Source: CAYLYU01 sp964501925
Lineage (GTDB): Bacteria > Pseudomonadota > Zetaproteobacteria > Mariprofundales > Mariprofundaceae
Direction: 5' to 3'
NCBI GenBank assembly: GCA_964501925.1
Contig: CAZCTM010000003.1
Location: forward strand, 1 to 64,000
DNA: 64,000 nucleotides
Part shown: positions 7,338-16,370 of the stretch, piece after piece
Numbering within the stretch: position 1 is the stretch's first letter
How the letters are laid out: every line of letters begins with the position of its first letter
Made by a program: the position numbers and the translations under genes
Notes under the pieces: generated by a model
Database searches by the model: none
Seen by the model: only the letters and a program-made list of their open reading frames with translations
What the model was told of the DNA's origin: nothing

Positions 7338-8668
7338 GTGATCCCGTGCAGGCAGCCGAACGCTACAGGGAAGAGTTTGCGGAACGCGGAGAATCCCTTC
7401 CGGGTCATGGCCTCCCGTGGTTGCGCGATCTGCGCCGGCGGGCGCTGGATCGTTTTGTTTCCACCGGATTTCCCGGCCCCCGCCTTGAGGCGTGGAAATA
7501 CACCAGTGTTCGTCCCATCGTCCGGCGCGAATTCAGTCTTTCAGCGGAAACGGTGCATGTCGACCCTGACAGGGTTGCCGGCTGTCTGTTTCCCGACATG
7601 CCGTGTTACCTGCTGGTGTTTGTCAACGGCTTCTTTTGCGATGAGATGTCGGAAATCCCGGCCTCACTGGATATCCAGCCCCTCTCCAGGGTGCTGTCGG
7701 GAGATGCGGAGACCATCAGGCCATACATGGCTGACGGAAACGGGGACGAGGCTGCCGCTTTTGAGGCACTGAATACCGCCTTCATGCAGGATGGTGCCTT
7801 TATCCGCATTGAGAGGGATGCAAGCCTCGACCGTCCGGTTCACCTGCTGTTTCTGTCCGATGATGGTCAGGAGCGGCCTTCCATGACACATATCCGGAAT
7901 TTCATCATCGCGGAGCCCGGAAGCCGCGCGACGATCATCGAGAGCTATGCCGGTGATGAGTCCGTCACCCGCTTCATGACGGCCGTCACGGATGTCATGG
8001 TGGAGGAAAATGCCGGAATCGAGCATTACAGGCTGCAGGAGGAGGGCCTGAAGAGCTTTCATATCGGCGCCATACGGGTCCGGCAGGCAGGAGACAGTTC
8101 CTATCTCTCCCATAATATTTCACTGGGCGCGGCCCTGGCCCGTACCGATATTCGTGCCGAGTTTACTGCCGGGGGGGCTGACTGCTCTCTCAACGGGCTG
8201 TACGTGGTTGGCGGACGCCAGCATTCGGATCAGCACACGCGCATCGACCATGCGGTCCCGGCATGCACGAGTCGCGAGTTTTACCGGGGAGTCGTGGACG
8301 GTCAAGGTCATGCGGTGTTCAACGGCAAGCTTGTCGTCCATGACGGCGCTGAAAAAACGGATGCCAGCCAGACCAATCACAATCTTCTTCTCTCGGCGGA
8401 TGCGGAGGTCGATACCAAACCCGAACTGGAGATCTATGCCGATGACGTCAGGTGCACGCACGGGGCCACCATCGGTCAGCTTGATGACGAGTCTGTATTC
8501 TACCTCCGCTCCCGCGGTATCGGTGAGGAGCTCGCGCGCAGCATTCTGACCTTTGCCTTTGCCGATGACGTGATCCGGCGCATGCCTCTGGAGCCGGTCC
8601 GGGCGAGGCTTGAGAACATCATCATCGGGCGCATGCCGGGTGGACCGGAAATCCGGGAGATGCTGTGA
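7334..8668 (+). CDS. sufD: Fe-S assembly scaffold partner SufD
   Basis: 444 aa. SufD pairs with SufB in the scaffold and is needed for iron entry. The C-terminal half carries the SufB/D beta-helix signatures: LNGLYVVGGRQHSDQHTRIDH, VFNGKLVVHDGAEKTDASQT and VRCTHGATIGQLDDESVFYL. The N-terminal part (GPRLEAWKYTSVRPI) is also typical. The ATG overlaps the sufC stop, and its own stop is overlapped by the sufS start. Confidence 0.96.
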   Translation: MSDPVQAAERYREEFAERGESLPGHGLPWLRDLRRRALDRFVSTGFPGPRLEAWKYTSVRPIVRREFSLSAETVHVDPDRVAGCLFPDMPCYLLVFVNGFFCDEMSEIPASLDIQPLSRVLSGDAETIRPYMADGNGDEAAAFEALNTAFMQDGAFIRIERDASLDRPVHLLFLSDDGQERPSMTHIRNFIIAEPGSRATIIESYAGDESVTRFMTAVTDVMVEENAGIEHYRLQEEGLKSFHIGAIRVRQAGDSSYLSHNISLGAALARTDIRAEFTAGGADCSLNGLYVVGGRQHSDQHTRIDHAVPACTSREFYRGVVDGQGHAVFNGKLVVHDGAEKTDASQTNHNLLLSADAEVDTKPELEIYADDVRCTHGATIGQLDDESVFYLRSRGIGEELARSILTFAFADDVIRRMPLEPVRARLENIIIGRMPGGPEIREML

Positions 8669-9924
8669 AGGGTGTGAATACGCAACCGATGACGGAAACG
8701 GGAAGGACGCTGGATGTGGAAGCGGTGCGTGCCGATTTTCCCGTCCTGCATCAGCGCGTTTACGATCATCCCCTGGTCTATCTGGACAACGCGGCCACCA
8801 CACAGAAACCGGCATGCGTTATTGAAGCCGTCCGTCATTACTACGAGAGGGACAATGCCAATGTGCATCGCGGTGTACACGCCCTTTCCGAGCGGGCCAC
8901 GGAAAAGTACGAGTCGGCCCGCAGGAAGGTGGCGCGGTTCATCAATGCCCGCAGCGAAAGGGAGATCGTGTTTGTGCGGGGGACCACGGAGGCGATCAAT
9001 CTGGTGGCGCAGAGTTACGGACGTTGCAGGCTGGGCAAGGGCGATGAAATCCTGATCACCGCCATGGAACATCACTCCAACATTGTGCCCTGGCAGATGC
9101 TGTCGGAACAGACAGGGGCGAAGCTGGTGGTGGCGCCCATCAACGATAACGGTGAAGTGATCATGGAAGAGTTTGAACGGCTTCTCGGATCGCGCACCGG
9201 GATTGTGGCCCTGGCTCACCTGTCCAACGCCCTGGGAACCATTAACCCCGTGAAAGAGATGATCCGGATGGCGCACCGGTATGATGTGCCGGTATTGCTT
9301 GACGGAGCCCAGGCCACGGCGCACATGAAGGTCGATGTTCAGGATCTGGACGTCGACTTCTACGCGTTTTCGGCACACAAGATGTATGGTCCGACGGGAA
9401 TCGGCGCCCTGTATGGCAAGGAGACATTGCTGGAGGCCATGCCCCCCTGGCAGGGCGGAGGCGACATGATCTCCATGGTCAGCTTTGAGAAAACGCGATA
9501 CAACGTTCTGCCCTACAAGTTTGAGGCCGGAACGCCCAATATCGCCGGCGTGATCGGTTTCGGGGCGGCTGTAGACTTTCTGACCGGTATCGGTCTTGAT
9601 GCCATTGCCGCCCACGAGGAAACACTTTTGCGGTATGCGACGGAGAAGGCGGAAAAGGTAAAGGGCCTGCGTCTGATCGGCACCGCCGGCCGGAAGGCCA
9701 GCATCCTGTCGTTTGTCATGGAGGCCATCCATCCTCACGATCTGGGGACCATTCTGGACAGGCATGGGGTTGCCGTGCGGGCCGGACATCATTGTGCCAT
9801 GCCGGTGATGGAACGGTTCGGGGTTCCTGCAACCACGAGGGCGTCGTTTGCCGTGTACAATACCCTTGAGGAAGTGGACCGCCTGTTTGAGGGTCTGAAA
9901 CAGGCCGAAAGGATTTTTCTCTGA
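8665..9924 (+). CDS. sufS: cysteine desulfurase SufS
   Basis: 419 aa type II PLP cysteine desulfurase; releases sulfur from L-cysteine as a persulfide for the scaffold. The substrate block YLDNAATTQKP, the PLP-lysine region FSAHKMYGPTG and the catalytic cysteine in RAGHHCAMP are seen. The GTG start overlaps the sufD stop; an in-frame ATG at 8689 (MTETGRTLDVEAVRADFP) is an alternative. The stop overlaps the ATG of sufU, which fits its role as the enzyme's sulfur acceptor. Confidence 0.96.
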   Translation: MKGVNTQPMTETGRTLDVEAVRADFPVLHQRVYDHPLVYLDNAATTQKPACVIEAVRHYYERDNANVHRGVHALSERATEKYESARRKVARFINARSEREIVFVRGTTEAINLVAQSYGRCRLGKGDEILITAMEHHSNIVPWQMLSEQTGAKLVVAPINDNGEVIMEEFERLLGSRTGIVALAHLSNALGTINPVKEMIRMAHRYDVPVLLDGAQATAHMKVDVQDLDVDFYAFSAHKMYGPTGIGALYGKETLLEAMPPWQGGGDMISMVSFEKTRYNVLPYKFEAGTPNIAGVIGFGAAVDFLTGIGLDAIAAHEETLLRYATEKAEKVKGLRLIGTAGRKASILSFVMEAIHPHDLGTILDRHGVAVRAGHHCAMPVMERFGVPATTRASFAVYNTLEEVDRLFEGLKQAERIFL

Positions 9925-10400
9925 TGTTTGACATTCAGGACCTCTACCAGCAGGTCATCGTGGACCATAACAGGAGTCCCAGAAATTTTGGCCCCCTGCC
10001 GGGTGCCAACCGGAAAGTGGAAGGGTTCAACCCCCTGTGCGGGGACAGACTGACCTTGCTCATGAAGGTGGATGACGCAAACAGGATCGAGGATATCCGT
10101 TTCCAGGGTTCGGGGTGCGCCATATCCATGGCCTCCGCCTCTCTCATGACCGAACAGGTCAAGGGCCTGCCCGCGGAAGAAGCGGAAAAAATCTTTCAGG
10201 CATTCCATGACATGCTGACATCGGGTCAGGATGGATCCACAGACAGGGAAGGCCTCGGGAAGCTTGTCGCCCTGTCGGGGGTTCGGGAGTTTCCGTCACG
10301 CATCAAATGTGCCACGCTGTGCTGGCATACCTTGCACGCAGCCCTGGAAGGTGGCGCCAGTGTTATCACTACGGAAGGCAGCGAGGATGATTTTGAGTAA
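9924..10400 (+). CDS. sufU: zinc-dependent sulfurtransferase SufU
   Basis: 158 aa IscU-fold protein of the SufU type: it accepts sulfur from SufS through a zinc site rather than acting as an IscU scaffold. C39, D41 (NPLCGD), C65 (GSGCAIS) and C129 (IKCATLCW) match the zinc ligands of Bacillus SufU. The extra ~20-residue segment between the second and last cysteine, absent from IscU, is present. It takes the place of SufE. Its stop lies inside the sufT start region. Confidence 0.93.
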   Translation: MFDIQDLYQQVIVDHNRSPRNFGPLPGANRKVEGFNPLCGDRLTLLMKVDDANRIEDIRFQGSGCAISMASASLMTEQVKGLPAEEAEKIFQAFHDMLTSGQDGSTDREGLGKLVALSGVREFPSRIKCATLCWHTLHAALEGGASVITTEGSEDDFE

Positions 10401-10737
10401 CGACAGGACGGATCTTGCTCATGAAAGGGAAAAGGAAGAACTGAAGCAGCAGATCATCCAGACGCTTCAGACCATTTATGACCCTGAAATCCCCGTGAAC
10501 ATCTATGAGCTTGGCCTGATCTACGACATTCATCTGGATGATCAGGGCAGGGCACTGATCAGGATGACGCTCACCACACCGGGCTGTCCGGTGGCCCAGA
10601 CGTTTCCGGCCGAGGTCGAGTCCAGGCTTTCGGCCATTCCGGGTGTAAGTGCCGTGGCCGTTGAACTCGTGTGGGATCCCCCATGGGATCCAGGCCGCAT
10701 GTCCGAGGCCGCCCGGCTTGAACTGGGATTCTTCTAG
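10387..10737 (+). CDS. sufT: MIP18/DUF59-family Fe-S maturation protein SufT
   Basis: 116 aa. DUF59 proteins help mature cytosolic Fe-S proteins, often by cluster carriage. Family motifs YDPEIPVNIYELGLIYDI and TTPGCPVAQTFPAEVE are present; the cysteine in TPGCP is the conserved one. The start was placed at the ATG overlapping the end of sufU by 14 nt, since a longer frame would read back through sufU. The NnrS gene follows after 5 nt. Confidence 0.92.
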   Translation: MILSNDRTDLAHEREKEELKQQIIQTLQTIYDPEIPVNIYELGLIYDIHLDDQGRALIRMTLTTPGCPVAQTFPAEVESRLSAIPGVSAVAVELVWDPPWDPGRMSEAARLELGFF

Positions 10738-10742
10738 CCGCC

Positions 10743-11954
10743 GTGTTGAAATCCGCCCGGTCTCCGTGTGTGACGCAACACCATGAATCCGGGAGCGGAG
10801 GGAAGCTTGCCCCATTCGCCCTTGGCTTCAGGCCGTTCTTTCTCGTGGCCGGCTGGTTCGGTGTGGCCCTGATTGCGGTTTTCCTGCTCGCTCGCCTCTC
10901 CGGGATCTGGCATTACAATTATTTTGATTTTTCCATCTGGCATGGCCATGAGATGATCTTCGGTTATACCGTGGCCGTGATCGCCGGCTTTCTCCTGACG
11001 GCCGTCCGCAACTGGACCGGCATGGACACACCCCGCAACGGCGCCCTGGCGGGTCTGGTCCTGCTTTGGCTTGCGCCCCGACTGCTTCAGGCCATTCCCG
11101 CATTTCCCCCCTTTCTCATGGCCCTGGCGGACATGCTTTTTCTGCCTGTTCTGGCATACGTGCTGGCAAGACCCATATGGCAGTCGAAGCAGAGGTACAA
11201 TTATCCCATACCGGCGACACTGCTTCTTCTTGCCGTGGCCAATGGCATGGTGCATCTGGAAATCCTGGAGATAACGGATGACAGCGCCTATGCGGGCATG
11301 CACCTTGGAATCAGTCTCATCGTGGTGCTGATCGGCGTGATCGCAGGCAGGATCCTGCCTTTCTTTATTCAGCGCGGATTGCCCGGTGTCCATCTCCGGC
11401 GGAGGATGTGGCTTGAGAAGTTATCCATGGTCAGTCTTTACGCCTTTGCCCTGGTCCAGCTGCTGGCCCCGCAGACGCTGTCGGCGGCCGGCGTCACCCT
11501 GGCCGCCGCCATCATTCAGGGCTATCGCCTGAACGGCTGGTACCATCGACGCATATGGACCCAGCCCATGCTATGGGTATTGTTCCTTGCCTATGGCTGG
11601 CTGGTTCTTGGCCTGGCCTTGCATGTGCTCTCGGATCTCGGCGTGATTGCGGAGCTGCAGGCCGTTCATGCCCTGACGGCCGGTGCCATCGGCATGTTTA
11701 CCATGGGAATGATGGCGAGAGTGGCGCTGGGACATACGGGGAGGGTCATCCAGGCCATACCGGGGATGTCGACGGCGTTCGGATTCATGTTTGCTGCCGC
11801 TGTGTTGCGGGTCATTTTTCCACTTTTCCTGCCGGATAAGAGCGAATGGTTTGTGGCCGTATCGGGATTTCTCTGGGTGGTGGCCATGCTTGTCTTCGCC
11901 GTGAAGTATTCACCCATACTCCTGCGGGCAAGGGTGGATGGCATGCCCGGTTGA
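10743..11954 (+). CDS. NnrS family multi-pass membrane protein
   Basis: 403 aa from a GTG start, about twelve hydrophobic helices. Signatures GFRPFF near residue 29 and WHGHEMIFGY near 61-70 identify NnrS, a haem- and copper-binding membrane protein linked in other bacteria to nitric-oxide stress tolerance. Here it is in the SUF operon rather than with denitrification genes. Since NO attacks Fe-S clusters, a protective role beside cluster assembly is a reasonable inference. No NO reductase is in the window. Confidence 0.92.
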   Translation: MLKSARSPCVTQHHESGSGGKLAPFALGFRPFFLVAGWFGVALIAVFLLARLSGIWHYNYFDFSIWHGHEMIFGYTVAVIAGFLLTAVRNWTGMDTPRNGALAGLVLLWLAPRLLQAIPAFPPFLMALADMLFLPVLAYVLARPIWQSKQRYNYPIPATLLLLAVANGMVHLEILEITDDSAYAGMHLGISLIVVLIGVIAGRILPFFIQRGLPGVHLRRRMWLEKLSMVSLYAFALVQLLAPQTLSAAGVTLAAAIIQGYRLNGWYHRRIWTQPMLWVLFLAYGWLVLGLALHVLSDLGVIAELQAVHALTAGAIGMFTMGMMARVALGHTGRVIQAIPGMSTAFGFMFAAAVLRVIFPLFLPDKSEWFVAVSGFLWVVAMLVFAVKYSPILLRARVDGMPG

Positions 11955-11969
11955 AAACAGGAGGGAAAT

Positions 11970-12290
11970 GTGAGCACATGGATGGATGTTTCAGGTGTGG
12001 AGGAGTTGCCTGTTGGCGGCCGCAGGATCGTTGAAACGGATTTCTTTCAGATCGCCGTGTTTCATCTTGAGGACGGATTTTATGCCATCGAGGATATTTG
12101 CACCCATGATGGTGGTGAACTGGCCAGCGGCAGGATAGAGGGCGATGAAATCATCTGTCCGCGACATGGCGCCCGATTCTGCATCAGGACGGGCAAAGTC
12201 ATGAGTCCTCCGGCCTACGAGGATGTCCGCTCGTTCCCCGTTCGCGTGCAAAACGGACGAGTCCAGGTTCTCCTCGAGGAGGACGAGTAG
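11970..12290 (+). CDS. Rieske [2Fe-2S] ferredoxin
   Basis: 106 aa with the Rieske ligands C44-T-H46 and C63-P-R-H66, spaced as in biphenyl-dioxygenase-type ferredoxins. Small Rieske proteins are frequent last genes of SUF operons (often annotated as non-haem iron oxygenase ferredoxin subunits). A role as an electron donor during cluster assembly has been suggested but is not shown by sequence. GTG start with GGAGGG upstream, 15 nt after nnrS, so probably in the same transcript. Confidence 0.93.
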   Translation: MSTWMDVSGVEELPVGGRRIVETDFFQIAVFHLEDGFYAIEDICTHDGGELASGRIEGDEIICPRHGARFCIRTGKVMSPPAYEDVRSFPVRVQNGRVQVLLEEDE

Positions 12291-12388
12291 CCTTTCACCG
12301 GTACCGGAGCCTCCCGGGGGAGCCTTTTTTCACCTAGACTGTTCCTATAGCGCAAGCCGATCCGATAAAGGAAGCACGGGAGGAAGAG

Positions 12389-13249
12389 ATGTTTTGGATT
12401 TCCAGAGGAGTAATTGTCGCATTCCTGGCGTTCTGGGCGGTTCCGGTCCATGCCTTTGATCACGGTCACCGCCTGTGGGATCAGGACCTCAGAAAATACA
12501 ATGAGAACGGTTTTGTTCATTATGGAGCCTGGGGGCGAAATCGAACCGGTCTCGACCGGTATATCTCGGCGCTCGGGTCGGTGAAGAACCGGGAGCTGTC
12601 AAAGTGGACACCCGCCCGGCGGTCCGCCTTCTGGCTCAACGCCTACAACGCGCTTGTTGTTGCCACAATCCTGGATCACTATCCGTTCAGATTTGGTTCA
12701 AAAACGTTGAATATCGGCGGGATGTACGATGAGAGGAAATGGTCGATTGCTGGCCAGGAGCTGACCCTGGACGATATTCGTGACCATATTCTGCGCAAGA
12801 CGCAGACAAGAACGCCCCTGCTTTCGGAACTGACCGGACAGGATACGGCCATGAAAGGGGGACAGGACCTGCGTTTGCTGCTGGCCATCAACGACGGCAC
12901 GATCAGCTCGGCACCCCTGCGCCCGGAGGCCTATGTGGCCGAAAAACTGGAACGGCAGCTGGAAGATCAGGCCAGGGAAACGATCAGCAATCCCGAATAC
13001 GTGCAGGTCATCGTGCCTCAGAAGACGTTCAGACTGGGCTATGTTTTCAAGCAGTTCAAAAACGACTTTGATGCCTTTGACAAGTACCCCGCCCTTTTTG
13101 CCCGTTCCTCCCGTCACGACAGGGGGGTGTTGCGTTTCGTCTTTCACTACCTTCCCGAGGATCTTCAGAACCAGATTACGGCCAGGCAAAAGTCTCCCTG
13201 GCGCATCAACTTCAAGTTGCGGACCCCGGTTCTCAATGGAGGCGATTAG
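12389..13249 (+). CDS. exported DUF547 protein
   Basis: 286 aa. The signal peptide at residues 1-22 (GVIVAFLAFWAVPVHA) points to export. The DUF547 core includes RRSAFWLNAYNALVVATILDHYP and LNIGGMYDERKWSIAGQELTLDDI, well conserved in this uncharacterised family. Members have a cysteine-protease/transglutaminase-like fold in some classifications, but no activity is assigned here. GGGAGGA precedes the ATG. The phosphodiesterase follows after 18 nt and is probably co-transcribed. Confidence 0.9.
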   Translation: MFWISRGVIVAFLAFWAVPVHAFDHGHRLWDQDLRKYNENGFVHYGAWGRNRTGLDRYISALGSVKNRELSKWTPARRSAFWLNAYNALVVATILDHYPFRFGSKTLNIGGMYDERKWSIAGQELTLDDIRDHILRKTQTRTPLLSELTGQDTAMKGGQDLRLLLAINDGTISSAPLRPEAYVAEKLERQLEDQARETISNPEYVQVIVPQKTFRLGYVFKQFKNDFDAFDKYPALFARSSRHDRGVLRFVFHYLPEDLQNQITARQKSPWRINFKLRTPVLNGGD

Positions 13250-13267
13250 GCCCTGGCGACCAGACGG

Positions 13268-14020
13268 GTGATGGACATTCGACACCGGCTGGTTGCCCAC
13301 CGCGGTGACCACGAAACCTGTCCGGAAAACAGCCTTCCTGCTTTTGCGCGGGCCCTGGATGCGGGTGCCGAGTGGCTGGAATGCGATGTCCAGTTTGCCG
13401 GTGATCTGACGCCGGTGCTCCTTCATGATGCTCACCTTCTCCGACTCTGCGGGATTGATGACCATATCGGCCGCTATGACAGGAAGACCATCACAGCCCT
13501 TCATGTCAGTGAACCCGGGCGGCTGGGAAGTGCTTTTTCAGATCTTCCCCTGCTCAGCCTCGATCGGTTCCTGACCTGGCTGGACAAACAGCGTCCCGTC
13601 GGTCTGTTTCTTGAAATCAAGCCCGACGTTCTGGATCGGGGGAAAAAACCGGAAGAGGTTGTGCGCGTCCTGTCTCCGCTCCTTTCCCGTTGTCGGCAGA
13701 GAATTGTCGTGATCAGCTCTTCTCCGGCCATGGTGCGCGCGGCACATGACTGTCTGCACCGTCCGGCAGGCTGGGTGGCAAAACCGGGGGTGAAGCCGCC
13801 GGACGCTCCCGTCGAGTATGTTTTTATGAAAAAAGGATGGCTGGACAGGGTGAGAGAGCTGCACAGACGGGGGCTGAAGGTGGCCGTGTACACCGTCAAT
13901 GAGATTCATCAACTTGCGGACTGTCTGGATCACGATGCGGATCTGGTTGAGACAGACCATTTTGAGAGTCTGGTTGCCTCATGGATACGGCACGGGAAAG
14001 TGCATTCACATGGTCCCTGA
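13268..14020 (+). CDS. glycerophosphodiester phosphodiesterase
   Basis: 250 aa GDPD TIM barrel, cytosolic (no signal peptide). It hydrolyses glycerophosphodiesters from phospholipid turnover to glycerol-3-phosphate and an alcohol. The catalytic block AHRGDHETCPENSLPAFARALDAG and WLECDVQ, then HDAHL, give the paired histidines and metal-binding Glu/Asp. FLEIKPD is the central barrel motif. Start could be GTG at 13268 or ATG at 13271. UgpQ-like, but no glycerol-phosphate transporter is nearby. Confidence 0.94.
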   Translation: MMDIRHRLVAHRGDHETCPENSLPAFARALDAGAEWLECDVQFAGDLTPVLLHDAHLLRLCGIDDHIGRYDRKTITALHVSEPGRLGSAFSDLPLLSLDRFLTWLDKQRPVGLFLEIKPDVLDRGKKPEEVVRVLSPLLSRCRQRIVVISSSPAMVRAAHDCLHRPAGWVAKPGVKPPDAPVEYVFMKKGWLDRVRELHRRGLKVAVYTVNEIHQLADCLDHDADLVETDHFESLVASWIRHGKVHSHGP

Positions 14021-14066
14021 CCAGTGAAGTCCCGTGGGCGTCGTTTTTCCAGGTGATCAGTTGCGG

Positions 14067-14312
14067 GCGAAAGACCACCTTCCTGAAACGCGGATGATCA
14101 AGCCCCTGATACTTGATGATGCTGAAAAACGGGGAACGGTCAAAATCGGCGTCGGGAATTTCAGGCAGTACCGGGTAATGGATGGCCTCAACAATCATGG
14201 TGGAACAAATGGTGCGGCTGCCCTCACCCGTTCCCGTCATCCACAGGTGCCTGGCAAGCCGGGCCGGCATCCGGGTCAGAGGCAGGAGATGATATGCGGT
14301 TGAGCAACCGGC
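14067..14312 (-). pseudogene. remnant of a YiiX/YebB-like NlpC/P60 cysteine hydrolase
   Basis: On the minus strand LLPLTRMPARLARHL, then GSRTICSTMIVEAI, HYPVLPEI and DFDRSPFFSIIKY reproduce the C-terminal third of the YiiX-like permuted papain-fold hydrolases (iCSsliAeAF..vrYPiLP). The N-terminal two thirds, including the substrate-channel entry, are absent: 160 bp upstream is the end of the POT transporter. The frame stays open into the antisense of the phosphodiesterase. A decayed or truncated copy is the simplest reading. The rest of 14021-14473 holds nothing else I can support. Confidence 0.5.
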
Positions 14313-14473
14313 CAGGCTGTCTCTCGGGAACAGGCGTACATGCTTCAGACCCATCAGTTGCTCCTGTGAGTGATGAGGTTCACGTGGGATGTGATATGTC
14401 TTCTCACGGCTATTGGTCGCCTGTATCGGCAAACCGCTTGCGCAGATCACGGTTTCCGGGGAAGGAGCGGGAT

Positions 14474-15826
14474 TTAATCCCTGCCGGAGAGCGCCTCCGG
14501 CTGGCCGGCATGGATGTAGCGCTCTCCCCTGTAGAAACGGATGGAGACGCTGAAAAGAACGGCTGTGACCAGCATCAGAATCGTGAAGAAAATATAGTAA
14601 TCCGCCCCTGCCAGTCTGCTGCTCCCGTCAGGATTGCGGATAAGAAAGTTGACGGCGCTGGTAAAGAGATTGCCGGCGGCGATGGAGAGCATGAAAAAGG
14701 CCATGACAAACGACTTCATCGAGGGCGGTGCCTGGGTATAGGAAAACTCGAGACAGGTGATGGATACCATCACCTCGGCACTTGTGAGCACCACATAGGC
14801 CAGCAGTTGCCAGCCGATATGCGGTGTGGCACCGACATCAATCCGCATCTGGATCCAGGCGGGAATGGCAAAGGCGGCGACGGTGACGAACATGCCGATG
14901 GCGATCTTTCGCAACTCGGTGAGTGGCCACACCCGCTCGATGGCGGGATAAATCACATAGGAGAAGAGCGGGATCAGAAGCATCACCAGGAGGGGATTGG
15001 CGGCCTGAATCTGTGCCGGCAGAACCTCGAATCCAAGGATGGCCCTGTCCATTCGCTGGGCCTGCAGGACCCAGGCTGAACCGGTCTGGTCAAACAGGGA
15101 CCAGAAAACGGCCACAAACACGTAGATGATGCACAGCCTGCCGAGTGTCAACAGCCCTTTGCTACCCAGCGTTTCACGAAGAAAACGCCTGCCACCGGGT
15201 GGAATATGGGCGAACCGATGACGACCCGCCCAGAAGATCAGTGTGGCGGTCAGCATCAGCAGGCCGGGAATGGCGAAGGCGACCGACGCGCTGTATGTCT
15301 GCAACAGCCACGGCGTGGCAAGCATGGAGACAAAGGCGCCCAGGTTGATGGCAAAATAGAACCAGCCAAAGACCCTGGAAAGCAGATGCTGGTTTGATTT
15401 GCCGAACTGATCCCCGACATGTGCCGACACGCATGGCTTGATACCTCCCGAACCAAGGGCGATAAGGCCCAGTCCGAGCGCCAGGCCAAGCCGCGTGTGA
15501 TCGATGGCAAGCACCAGGTGTCCGAAACAGTAGACCACGGAAAGCAGAATGATGGTTCGAAACTTGCCGAGGATGCCGTCCGAAATAAGTGCACCCAGCA
15601 GCGGTGTGAAATAGACAGCCGACACAAACAGGTGAAACCAGCCTTTCGCTTCTTCCTCGCTCATGAGGTCGGGTGCACCATTTGCTGACATCAGGTGCTG
15701 GGTCATGAACACCACGAGGATGGCGCGCATGCCGTAGAAGCTGAAGCGTTCAGCCCCCTCGTTACCAATGATATAGGGGATGCCGGGTGGCATTTCTGAA
15801 GTGGCCAGCGGAGCGGTCCGGTACAT
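14474..15826 (-). CDS. POT/PTR family proton-coupled peptide transporter
   Basis: 450 aa, about 12-13 membrane helices, inner membrane. PTR2 signatures are present: GNEGAERFSFYGMRAILVVFM near the N-terminus and GSGGIKPCVSAHVGDQFG in the middle, with the FYFAINLGAF segment that follows. It imports di- or tripeptides, or related substrates, with protons; ERFSFYGMR corresponds to the ExxERFxYYG motif. Start taken as the first ATG; an internal ATG 12 codons later also fits. Divergent from the cupin gene. Confidence 0.93.
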   Translation of the reverse strand: MYRTAPLATSEMPPGIPYIIGNEGAERFSFYGMRAILVVFMTQHLMSANGAPDLMSEEEAKGWFHLFVSAVYFTPLLGALISDGILGKFRTIILLSVVYCFGHLVLAIDHTRLGLALGLGLIALGSGGIKPCVSAHVGDQFGKSNQHLLSRVFGWFYFAINLGAFVSMLATPWLLQTYSASVAFAIPGLLMLTATLIFWAGRHRFAHIPPGGRRFLRETLGSKGLLTLGRLCIIYVFVAVFWSLFDQTGSAWVLQAQRMDRAILGFEVLPAQIQAANPLLVMLLIPLFSYVIYPAIERVWPLTELRKIAIGMFVTVAAFAIPAWIQMRIDVGATPHIGWQLLAYVVLTSAEVMVSITCLEFSYTQAPPSMKSFVMAFFMLSIAAGNLFTSAVNFLIRNPDGSSRLAGADYYIFFTILMLVTAVLFSVSIRFYRGERYIHAGQPEALSGRD

Positions 15827-15936
15827 GGAGGTGTATTGTACGGCCAGGGACTGCCCGGGCCAGATTATTTCTCCATTATCCCTCCCGGCAGATCATTTCT
15901 TGCTAGAATAGGAGTAGGCCATCGGAGGGATATGAC

Positions 15937-16248
15937 ATGCGAGTTGAACACTGGAGTGAGCAGGCAGACGGACCGCTGAGCGAAACGGCGATGCGCGAAA
16001 AGCTGACGGCGGAGGGTTATGCGGTGTACTGCCATACTTATTCGCCGGGGACCTATTTTGAGCCCCACACACATGGAATGGACAAGGTGACGGGCATTCT
16101 TTCAGGACGCTTCCGCATGTGCATGTGTGGCCGTGAAGTCATACTGGGACCCGGTGACATGCTCTTTGTGCCCGCGGATGAGGTTCATGAGGCCGAGGTT
16201 GTGGGTGACGACCCCGTGGTCAGCCTGGATGCCGTCCGCTATGTCTGA
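15937..16248 (+). CDS. small cupin-domain protein
   Basis: 103 aa single cupin_2 barrel. Metal-ligand motif 1 is EPHTHGMDKVTGILSGRFR and motif 2 is PGDMLFVPADEVHEAEV, providing three or more histidines and a glutamate. A strong GGAGGG lies upstream of the ATG. Substrate unknown: cupins of this size range from dioxygenase-like enzymes to sugar-binding proteins. It stands alone between two minus-strand genes. Confidence 0.9.
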   Translation: MRVEHWSEQADGPLSETAMREKLTAEGYAVYCHTYSPGTYFEPHTHGMDKVTGILSGRFRMCMCGREVILGPGDMLFVPADEVHEAEVVGDDPVVSLDAVRYV

Positions 16249-16324
16249 TCAGCTTACCGGGATGTAATTGATTCTCTGGCAGTTTGCCCGGTTGTTTATC
16301 CCTTCATCGAAATCAGCATTTCCC

Positions 16325-16348
16325 CCGGGAGTTGAATCGGGCTCCCGG
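16325..16348. other. hairpin between cupin and minus-strand operon
   Basis: CCGGGAG (16325-16331) pairs with CTCCCGG (16342-16348). It lies between two converging genes, where a bidirectional terminator is expected, but neither side has a T-run, so intrinsic termination is doubtful. Confidence 0.35.
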
Positions 16349-16370
16349 ATGTCAAGGCGGGCAGGGCGCA

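Noticed and set aside
8500..9792. 430-codon open frame antisense to sufS and sufD
   Set aside because: Lies entirely within well-conserved sufD/sufS on the other strand; composition (His/Arg/Gly-rich) is typical of antisense reading in GC-rich genes.
14294..15079. 261-codon plus-strand frame
   Set aside because: Antisense to the POT transporter gene; charged, low-complexity product with no recognisable motif.
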